From a virus, in IMG/VR virus record IMGVR_UViG_3300025598_000044, positions 1 to 61,874 of that record: 61,874 bases of DNA, one strand, 5' to 3'. The notes below the pieces were generated by a model that had not been told where the DNA came from, did no database searches, and saw only the letters and a list, made by a program, of their open reading frames with translations. Within the stretch, counting starts at the first letter, position 1; every line of letters begins with the position of its first letter. Position numbers and translations under genes: made by a program. Shown one piece after another: positions 33,502-40,035 of the stretch.

Positions 33502-33691
33502 AGACACCAAACTTCCGAGCGACGAGGACATTATTCGCAATATGCTTACTTTGCTTGCGGTGCGTGTTGCCAATGATCGTGGTGATCTTCCTATGGATGA
33601 AGAAGATCAAGAGATTTGGGGAGATCGTAGTGTCGCTACCATATTCATCGCGGCCACTAGGCTTAATTTGGAAATAGGAACGATGCAATGA
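33494..33691 (+). CDS. 65-residue acidic early protein
   Basis: A helical, acidic protein (DIIRNMLTLLAVRVANDRGD, then DEEDQEIWGDRSVATIFIAA). GGAGG precedes the ATG, and the gene overlaps both neighbours by a few bases. No domain recognised. Confidence 0.58.
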   Translation: MTEDTKLPSDEDIIRNMLTLLAVRVANDRGDLPMDEEDQEIWGDRSVATIFIAATRLNLEIGTMQ

Positions 33692-33852
33692 ACGCAGTAT
33701 GGGACTGGTGGCAGAAGTTGTCATGGAGCCACGCATTGTCAGTTGTGCTGATGGTGTGTTGTATCGCCATTTGGGTTATAGCTTTGTTTACAGCAGTCAA
33801 GGAGGAAGAAGCTGATGGACAAAGAAAGCCACCTAAAAACACGCAAGGCTAA
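33688..33852 (+). CDS. 54-residue single-pass membrane protein
   Basis: Begins MNAVWDWWQKLSWSHALSVV and has one transmembrane helix (about residues 16-38, through CCIAIWVIALFTAV), then a hydrophilic tail. The start overlaps the previous stop (ATGA). It shares 38 bases with the next gene in another frame. An early inner-membrane peptide could act in superinfection exclusion or membrane stress, but this is only a guess. Confidence 0.55.
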   Translation: MNAVWDWWQKLSWSHALSVVLMVCCIAIWVIALFTAVKEEEADGQRKPPKNTQG

Positions 33853-33931
33853 AAAGAAAGGGGTGCATAAGCACCCCCATCCTTGGAGAGCAGTCAGAGG
33901 TCAGTTTAAAAATAAAGGGGAGAAGCTATGA
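33815..33931 (+). CDS. 38-residue basic peptide
   Basis: Starts MDKESHLKTRKAKKKGVHKH with a strong AAGGAGG site placed inside the previous gene. The stop overlaps the next start (ATGA). The coding sequence contains a perfect hairpin GGGGTGC-ATAA-GCACCCC without a T tract. The peptide is rich in Lys and His. Likely translated given the ribosome binding site, but function is unknown. Confidence 0.5.
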   Translation: MDKESHLKTRKAKKKGVHKHPHPWRAVRGQFKNKGEKL

Positions 33932-34107
33932 AAATTACTTGCTCATTTAATAGTGCATCTATTGAGTTGGTGCGTATCCACCTAGACGAGTTCAACAAGT
34001 TGGACAATACCATAGAAGGCTTTCCAGTTTATTGGACTCAGAACAAAGACGGTTACATCGTAATGTGGCCTAAGCCTAGCGATGAAGTATTAGGGGAAAG
34101 AGAATGA
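33928..34107 (+). CDS. 59-residue early protein
   Basis: Starts MKITCSFNSASIELVRIHLD after GGGGAGAAGCT, ends MWPKPSDEVLGERE, and overlaps both neighbours with ATGA junctions. The sequence looks like a small alpha/beta domain. Nothing further can be said from sequence. Confidence 0.55.
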   Translation: MKITCSFNSASIELVRIHLDEFNKLDNTIEGFPVYWTQNKDGYIVMWPKPSDEVLGERE

Positions 34108-34310
34108 GCATGAAACCCCATTGGTCACCGGGAATCCCGTTGCGTTTTGTCGAGCGCGACGGCAAGAAGATTCTACAGCAAGTGTGGCTGCGTTATGCTT
34201 TCACGGTGCGAGATCATTGGGAGCAAGTTGACGGACATGAGTGGCGCGACGTTCCTATGGATTACGAATGTGAAGACCCGTCCTATTGGTCGCAAGAGAA
34301 AAAAGAATGA
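34104..34310 (+). CDS. 68-residue early protein
   Basis: A Trp-rich small protein (FVERDGKKILQQVWLRYAFT, then HEWRDVPMDYECEDPSYWSQ). Preceded by GGGGAAAGAG; its stop overlaps the polymerase start (ATGA). Beta-rich. It may be coexpressed with, or bind, the polymerase, but no motif supports a function. Confidence 0.55.
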   Translation: MSMKPHWSPGIPLRFVERDGKKILQQVWLRYAFTVRDHWEQVDGHEWRDVPMDYECEDPSYWSQEKKE

Positions 34311-36133
34311 GCATCATCACGATTGACTTTGAAACGTATTACGACAAGGACTACAGCCTGTCGAAGATGACGACGGAGGAGTACATCAACGATCCACGCT
34401 TTGAAGTCATTGGTATGGGCATGAAGGTGGATGACGGCCCGAGCAAGTGGTACTCCGACGCGGCTGAGATAGAGGCTGTCTTGGAAAGAGGCCACAAGGA
34501 GTGGCAGGGACACGCCATCCTCTGCCACAACACAATGTTCGATGGCGCGATCTTATCGTGGCGTTACGGCATCAAACCGAAGGCATGGCTTGACACGTTG
34601 TGTATGGCTCGCGCCATCAATGGGGTAGATGCTGGAGGATCTCTAAAGAAGTTGGCAGAACGATACAACATTGGGGAGAAGGGCAATGAGGTCGTTAATG
34701 CTTTGGGTAAGAGACGCGTTGATTTCAACGCTGCTGATCTTTCTGCCTATGGTAAGTATTGTCGTAACGATGTGGATCTCACTCATCGTCTATTTAGTAT
34801 TCTTGCTAGGGATTTTCCTGTTGGAGAGCTTAGAGTCATAGATCAGACTCTCAGGATGTTCATAGAGCCGACGTTGCAGTTGAACCTGCCGAAGCTTGAA
34901 GCACATCTGGAGAACATCAAAGACAACAAGAGCAAGCTGATGGAAGCTACAGGCGCAAACAAAGATGCGCTCATGAGCAATGATCAGTTCGCCGGGTTGC
35001 TACTGAAGCTGGGCGTCGAGCCACCAAGAAAGGTAAGCCCCCGTACCGGAAAAGATACATGGGCGTTTGCCAAGACCGATGATGAGTTCAAGGCGCTTCT
35101 GGAACATTCAGATCCACGTGTACAGATGTTGGTGAGTGCAAGGCTGGGCGTCAAGACGACGCTGGAAGAAACACGCACGCAACGGTTTATAGATATAGCC
35201 AAGCGAGGGCGGCTGCCTGTACCGATCAAGTACTACGCCGCGCATACGGGGCGGTGGGGAGGAGATGACAAGATCAATCTCCAGAACCTGCCGAGCCGTG
35301 GGGCGTTTGCCGGGAAGCTCAAGCAAGCCATCGAACCCCCGCCGGGGTTTGTAATCATCGACAGTGACTCCAGTCAGATCGAAGCCCGAGTGTTGGCGTG
35401 GCTGGCAGGTGCAAAGGATTTGGTTGATTCGTTTGCACGTGGCGAAGACGTGTATAGAAAAATGGCTTCTGCTATATACGACAAGCCCGAAGATCAGGTC
35501 ACCAAGGAAGAACGCTTTGTCGGCAAGACCACCGTGCTGGGCGCAGGTTACGGCATGGGCGCAGCCAAGTTCCAGATACAGTTAAAGACGTTTGGCGTTG
35601 ACGTGGATTTGGATGAATGCAAACGCATCATCAGTGTGTACCGGAAAGCATACCCGGAAATACCCGCACTCTGGCGGCAGGGGGGTTTATGCCTAGCGGC
35701 TATTCTGTCTCAGAGCGACGCCAAATTTGGGGTCGTAGACGCTGTGAAGTTCGACCCAGAGGAGCGGGGCTTCCTGCTACCAAGCGGGCTGTGGCAGCGG
35801 TATAGCGGGCTGGCGAAGCATGATGGCCCTGATGGTGTGCAGTTTACATATACCACCCGGACAGGCGCTGTTAAGATATACGGCGGCAAGGTTGTAGAAA
35901 ACATCTGCCAAGCAGTTGCCCGTTGTGTAATTGCCGAGCAGATGCTGCGTATCGGGAAACGATACGAGGTCGTGCTGACCGTGCACGATGCCGTCGCTTG
36001 CATTGCCCCTGAAGCTGAAGCGGATGAGGCGATCAAGTACGTAGAAGAATGTATGCGTTGGAGACCGACGTGGGCGCAAGACTTGCCGTTGAATTGCGAA
36101 GCGGGCGTGGGGGCTAACTACGGGGAATGTTGA
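34307..36133 (+). CDS. family A DNA polymerase with 3'-5' exonuclease
   Basis: A 608-residue protein. The exonuclease domain has DFETYYD (D7, E9), CHNTMFDG and YCRNDVDLT. The polymerase domain has motif A DSDSSQIEA (352-360), motif B RFVGKTTVLGAGYG (K407, Y415) and motif C TVHDAVA (H560, D561). Leu411 occupies the position of E. coli Pol I Phe762, and Ala562 follows the motif C Asp in place of the usual Glu. There is no 5' nuclease domain. It is the replicative polymerase of this phage and overlaps the next gene. Confidence 0.93.
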   Translation: MSIITIDFETYYDKDYSLSKMTTEEYINDPRFEVIGMGMKVDDGPSKWYSDAAEIEAVLERGHKEWQGHAILCHNTMFDGAILSWRYGIKPKAWLDTLCMARAINGVDAGGSLKKLAERYNIGEKGNEVVNALGKRRVDFNAADLSAYGKYCRNDVDLTHRLFSILARDFPVGELRVIDQTLRMFIEPTLQLNLPKLEAHLENIKDNKSKLMEATGANKDALMSNDQFAGLLLKLGVEPPRKVSPRTGKDTWAFAKTDDEFKALLEHSDPRVQMLVSARLGVKTTLEETRTQRFIDIAKRGRLPVPIKYYAAHTGRWGGDDKINLQNLPSRGAFAGKLKQAIEPPPGFVIIDSDSSQIEARVLAWLAGAKDLVDSFARGEDVYRKMASAIYDKPEDQVTKEERFVGKTTVLGAGYGMGAAKFQIQLKTFGVDVDLDECKRIISVYRKAYPEIPALWRQGGLCLAAILSQSDAKFGVVDAVKFDPEERGFLLPSGLWQRYSGLAKHDGPDGVQFTYTTRTGAVKIYGGKVVENICQAVARCVIAEQMLRIGKRYEVVLTVHDAVACIAPEAEADEAIKYVEECMRWRPTWAQDLPLNCEAGVGANYGEC

Positions 36134-36804
36134 TGGATGAGAACAACTACACATGGTCATACTCATCCTTGGGCCTGTTCCAACAGTGCCCACACAAATA
36201 CTACCGTATACGTATTCAGCAGGATGTGAAGGAACCGCCGACCGACGCTATACGGTACGGGCTGATGATGCACAAGGCTGCGGAGGAATACATCCGCGAC
36301 GACATTGACCTGCCCCCGACGTTGGAATACCTGCGCCCTATCCTTGACAAGTTGGCTGCGTACCCCGGCGAGAAGCATTGCGAATACAAGATGGCATTGA
36401 CTCGCTCAATGGAACCATGCGCGTTCGACTCACCCGATGCTTGGTGGCGGGGCATCGCAGACTTGCTAATCATTGACGGAGACACCGCCCGCATCATCGA
36501 CTACAAGACCGGCAAGTCTGCAAAGTTCGCGGATACGAAGCAGCTTGAGTTGTTGTCGTTGGCTACGTTCAAACACTTCCCGAATGTCAAGCAGACGAAG
36601 TGCGCGTTGCTGTTCGTCGTATCACAAGAGATGGTGAAAGCCAACTACAACGTGCATGACACGCATAGATACTGGTTGAAGTGGCTCAATGAAACTGCTC
36701 TGCTTGAGAAAGCGTTCAAGGTGAAAGTGTGGAATCCAAAACCTAACTTTACATGTAGCAAGTGGTGTCCGATCAAAGACTGCTTGCATAACGGGAGATC
36801 ATAG
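36133..36804 (+). CDS. Cas4-like PD-(D/E)XK exonuclease
   Basis: A 223-residue protein of the RecB/Cas4 nuclease group. The active site is WWRGIADLLIIDGD followed by IIDYKTGKS (D...DxK). One Cys in FQQCPHKYY near the N terminus and three in CSKWCPIKDC at the C terminus form the arrangement of a 4Fe-4S cluster, as in Cas4 and AddB. No CRISPR array is present. It overlaps the polymerase stop (TGATG). Likely role: end processing in recombination or replication. Confidence 0.83.
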   Translation: MDENNYTWSYSSLGLFQQCPHKYYRIRIQQDVKEPPTDAIRYGLMMHKAAEEYIRDDIDLPPTLEYLRPILDKLAAYPGEKHCEYKMALTRSMEPCAFDSPDAWWRGIADLLIIDGDTARIIDYKTGKSAKFADTKQLELLSLATFKHFPNVKQTKCALLFVVSQEMVKANYNVHDTHRYWLKWLNETALLEKAFKVKVWNPKPNFTCSKWCPIKDCLHNGRS

Positions 36805-37056
36805 ATGGCGCGTGACTACAGACGAGAGTACGACAACTACCAAGGCAAGCCCGAACAAATCAAGAATCGTGCCAAGCGCAATGCGGCACGGGCGGAAATG
36901 GTGAAGGCGGGTCGCGCTCACAAAGGCGACGGCAAAGATGTCGATCACAAACAACCGCTTAGCAAAGGCGGGTCAACGAGTCGCAGCAACTTGCGTGTTG
37001 TCGCAGTGCACAAGAACCGTGCGTACAAGCGAAATAAAGATCGCAAACCCGCTTGA
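36805..37056 (+). CDS. HNH endonuclease-like protein
   Basis: An 83-residue basic protein with a minimal HNH signature, DVDHKQPLSKGG followed by SRSNLRVVAVHKNRAYKRNK. The N terminus (RDYRREYDNYQGKPEQIKNR) is a helical basic stretch. GGGAG precedes the ATG. Such small HNH proteins in phages may be nicking or packaging-related nucleases; unlike the late HNH gene it does not interrupt another gene. It is the last gene before a promoter-like sequence. Confidence 0.75.
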   Translation: MARDYRREYDNYQGKPEQIKNRAKRNAARAEMVKAGRAHKGDGKDVDHKQPLSKGGSTSRSNLRVVAVHKNRAYKRNKDRKPA

Positions 37057-37141
37057 CTTTGTTTCGAGAGTATCTATATTAAGTAAACCGACTGACCCCC
37101 GTTAGGGGTCAAGCCGCCAGAAGTAAAAACCTTACTTCTGG
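37053..37141 (+). promoter_or_regulatory. sigma70-like promoter and two-hairpin leader of the helicase gene
   Basis: TTGACT (37053-37058) and TATATT (37075-37080) are separated by 16 bases. Downstream lie two perfect hairpins: TGACCCC-N5-GGGGTCA (37093-37111) and CCAGAAGTAA-N5-TTACTTCTGG (37117-37141). Neither is followed by a T tract, so they are more likely regulatory or RNA-stabilising elements than terminators. The helicase GTG follows at 37164. Confidence 0.65.
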
Positions 37142-37163
37142 TGCAGAGTCTATTGGAGCAGAT

Positions 37164-38714
37164 GTGCAAATCATAAATAACAAAGCTCTTCTCTTGAAGG
37201 TGAAGAACCCTCAGAGAATCACAACCGTCATTCCACGGTCGAAGCAGCTTGGCCCGAATGATGTGCTGGTGAAGTGGGGGCTGGAGGAAGCTCAGATCCT
37301 CAAGAACCTACAGATGAAGAACGTCCCGTCTCCGATCCTAGCGGACTACGAATGGACCGGGATGTACACACCGTTTGAACATCAGAAGACGACGGCAGCG
37401 TTCTTAACTCTGCACAGGCGGGCGTTCTGTTTCAACGAACAGGGTACCGGCAAGACATCATCTGTGATATGGGCTGCTGACTACTTGATGAATATCGGAC
37501 GTATAAAGAGAGTATTGGTTATATGTCCGCTGTCGATCATGCAGTCCGCATGGGGCAACGATCTGTTCAAGACCGCCATGCACCGTACATGCGCAATTGC
37601 GCATAGCCACTCGAAAGAGAAACGGATTGAGGCAGTGCGCAGCGACGCAGAGTTTGTGATCTGTAACTTCGATGGGCTTGCCATCATCAAGGATGAAATT
37701 GCAAAAGCGAACTTCGATCTGATCGTGGTCGATGAAGCCAACGCGTATAAGAATGTTCAGACGAAGAGATGGAAGGCGCTCAACTCCATCATCAAGGCAG
37801 ACACGTGGATCTGGATGCTGACCGGAACCCCGGCAGCGCAGTTGCCCACCGACGCATATGGGCTGGCGAAGATCGTCAATCCGAAGAACGTACCTAAGTT
37901 TTACGGAGACTTCAGGGATCAACTCATGTACAAAATCAGTACATTCAAGTGGATCCCCAAACCTAACGCTAGCACCGTGGTACATAACGCGTTACAACCT
38001 GCGATCCGGTTTACCAAGGACGAGTGCCTCGACCTGCCGCCAATGACGTATGTAATGCGGGACGTGCCATTGACCACACAGCAGACAAAGTTCTACGAAC
38101 AGATCCGCAAGCAGATGGTCGCGGTCGCAGCGGGCGAAGAGATCACAACCGTCAATGCGGCGGCGCTGCTCAACAAACTGCTGCAACTATCATGTGGCGC
38201 GGTCTATGCGGATACTGGTGAGGTCGTGGCGTTTGATGCGGGCAACCGCATGGACTCGCTGCTTGAGGTAATCGAAGAAGCCAGCCAGAAAGTCATTGTG
38301 TTCGTGCCGTTCAAACACGCCATCGACATCATCGCGGAGAAGCTTACGGCAGAAAAGATCAGCAACGCGATCATCAGTGGCGAGGTAAGCCCAAGGGCGC
38401 GAACCGACATATTCAATCGGTTCCAAACTGAGAAGGATCCAAAGGTATTGATCGTGCAGCCGCAAGCTGCCGCGCATGGTGTAACGCTACACGCTGCGAA
38501 CGTGGTCGTCTGGTGGGGGCCGATTACGTCGATAGAGACATACCTACAAGCCAATGCGCGGGTGCATCGCGCAGGGCAACATCATCCATGCACCGTGGTG
38601 CACTTGCAGGGCAGTCCTGTGGAACGGCATATCTACAAGATGCTGTCCCAGAAGCTCGACGTGCATACGAAGCTGATTGACTTGTACAACAACGTCGCTG
38701 AAGACGCCGCATAA
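37164..38714 (+). CDS. SNF2-type DNA helicase / ATPase
   Basis: A 516-residue superfamily 2 protein. Walker A is NEQGTGKTSS (K97), motif II is DEAN (190-193) in place of DEAH, motif III WMLTGTP, and the C-terminal half has VFVPFKHAIDIIAEKL and the motif VI region QANARVHRAGQHHP. It starts at GTG 37164, with GGAG upstream; an ATG two bases earlier leads to a stop. SNF2-like phage helicases act in recombination-dependent replication or fork remodelling. It has its own promoter and leader. Confidence 0.87.
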   Translation: MQIINNKALLLKVKNPQRITTVIPRSKQLGPNDVLVKWGLEEAQILKNLQMKNVPSPILADYEWTGMYTPFEHQKTTAAFLTLHRRAFCFNEQGTGKTSSVIWAADYLMNIGRIKRVLVICPLSIMQSAWGNDLFKTAMHRTCAIAHSHSKEKRIEAVRSDAEFVICNFDGLAIIKDEIAKANFDLIVVDEANAYKNVQTKRWKALNSIIKADTWIWMLTGTPAAQLPTDAYGLAKIVNPKNVPKFYGDFRDQLMYKISTFKWIPKPNASTVVHNALQPAIRFTKDECLDLPPMTYVMRDVPLTTQQTKFYEQIRKQMVAVAAGEEITTVNAAALLNKLLQLSCGAVYADTGEVVAFDAGNRMDSLLEVIEEASQKVIVFVPFKHAIDIIAEKLTAEKISNAIISGEVSPRARTDIFNRFQTEKDPKVLIVQPQAAAHGVTLHAANVVVWWGPITSIETYLQANARVHRAGQHHPCTVVHLQGSPVERHIYKMLSQKLDVHTKLIDLYNNVAEDAA

Positions 38715-38729
38715 CAAACGGAGAGTGCA

Positions 38730-39113
38730 ATGAGTGAAGAAGTCAATGTCGATAGGTTGACCAAGATTTACGTAAAGATCCGCGAGAAGCGACGCGAGCT
38801 TGCGGAACAAGATGAAGCGTTGAAGGAACAGCTTGATGTCATATCCAACAAGTTGTTGGAGATTTGCAAGGAGCAGGGACTCAGCACCATGCGCACCGAG
38901 CATGGGACGGTCTCTCGTCGTGTCAACAAGAACTACTGGACGAATGACTGGGGATCGTTCATGGAGTTCATCAAGGAGCATGATGCTTTGAGCTTGCTCC
39001 AGCATCGTATCAACAACACCAACATGGCCCAGTTCTTGGAGGAACATCCCGACCTGCACCCGCCCGGACTGAACATGGATACCAACCAGATCATCGTTAT
39101 TACCAAACGCTAA
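38730..39113 (+). CDS. early protein of unknown function, coiled coil
   Basis: A 127-residue protein. The first 55 residues form a charged coiled coil (IREKRRELAEQDEALKEQLD). The rest has RTEHGTVSRRVNKNYWTNDW and a helical region ending in a beta strand (QIIVITKR). GGAGAGTGCA precedes the ATG. It lies between the helicase and the ssDNA-binding protein, so a replication or recombination accessory is likely; no named domain. Confidence 0.6.
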   Translation: MSEEVNVDRLTKIYVKIREKRRELAEQDEALKEQLDVISNKLLEICKEQGLSTMRTEHGTVSRRVNKNYWTNDWGSFMEFIKEHDALSLLQHRINNTNMAQFLEEHPDLHPPGLNMDTNQIIVITKR

Positions 39114-39122
39114 GGAGCGTAT

Positions 39123-40010
39123 ATGTCGAAGGAATTGTCGCTTTTCGACGGCAACAAACTGCCGTCTTATCTGAAGACCCGCGAGATTGACGACGTTACC
39201 AAGTCCCTGATGGGCAGCGGTGGCGGCGGCATCAAGCGCATCAGCATCAAGGGTGGCGTGTGGCGCTGCGTCATCAACGGTAAGGAAGTGTCGCGTAATG
39301 AAGAACGCGCTCTGCCCATCGTCATCGTGAATGCCGCGCCGTACAATTCGCGTACCTACTATGCGGGCGCATACAGCGAAGGCGCTGAGCCGACCCGCCC
39401 CAACTGCTGGAGTGCCAATGGCATCACTCCGGATCCGAAGGTGGCCGAGCCGCAAGCCAAGCGTTGCGTCGATTGCCCGCAGAACATCAAGGGTTCGGGG
39501 CAGGGTGACTCCCGTGCTTGCCGTTACAGCCGCCGTCTGGCGGTCGTGCTTGCCAATGACATCGAAGGTGACGTGTACCAGCTCACGCTTCCGTCGAAGT
39601 CGATCTTTGGTGAAGGCGAACACAACAAGTGGCCGTTGGAAGCCTACGGCAAGTTCATCGGCAGCAAGGGTATTCCCATTACCGCAGTCGTGACCGAAGC
39701 GCGGTTCGATACCAATCAGGCTACGCCGACGATCACGTTCAAGCCCCTGCGCTTCCTTGAAGCCGACGAACACGCTGCTGTTATTCGGCAGGGTGAGTCG
39801 GACGCTGCCAAGAAAGCCATCACCATGACCGTCTCCGAGGTTGATGGTGTCAAGAAGGATCCCGCCCCCGTCGTTACCGAGGAAGAGGAAACCGTTCAAG
39901 CTGCGCCTGTTGAGGCAACGCCCGAGCCGGTCAAGCGTACTTCCAAGAAGAACGAGGCTCCCGCTGAGAAGGCCGATCTGTCCAAGATCCTCGACTCATG
40001 GGATGACTGA
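39123..40010 (+). CDS. single-stranded DNA-binding protein
   Basis: A 295-residue protein. The central domain has a CW...CxxC...C zinc-type pattern (RPNCWSANGITPDP; RCVDCPQNIKGSG; RACRYSRRLAVVLAND) and an OB-fold-like beta region. The C-terminal 60 residues are acidic and disordered and end ILDSWDD, like the protein-interaction tails of SSBs. The N terminus contains ELSLF, similar to clamp-binding motifs. It is next to the primase-helicase, fitting a replication SSB. Confidence 0.75.
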   Translation: MSKELSLFDGNKLPSYLKTREIDDVTKSLMGSGGGGIKRISIKGGVWRCVINGKEVSRNEERALPIVIVNAAPYNSRTYYAGAYSEGAEPTRPNCWSANGITPDPKVAEPQAKRCVDCPQNIKGSGQGDSRACRYSRRLAVVLANDIEGDVYQLTLPSKSIFGEGEHNKWPLEAYGKFIGSKGIPITAVVTEARFDTNQATPTITFKPLRFLEADEHAAVIRQGESDAAKKAITMTVSEVDGVKKDPAPVVTEEEETVQAAPVEATPEPVKRTSKKNEAPAEKADLSKILDSWDD

Positions 40011-40035
40011 TAACAACTAAGCGCGGGAGCTTAGG

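Noticed and set aside
33862-33879. Perfect hairpin GGGGTGC-ATAA-GCACCCC as a terminator
   Set aside because: It lies inside a translated small gene and is not followed by a T tract.
36133-36804. Cas4-like nuclease as evidence of a CRISPR system
   Set aside because: No repeat-spacer array and no cas1, cas2 or effector genes in the window; free-standing Cas4-like nucleases are common in phages.
38544-39899. Minus-strand frame of 451 codons opposite the end of the helicase and the SSB genes
   Set aside because: Overlaps three supported plus-strand genes and shows no domain; shadow frame.
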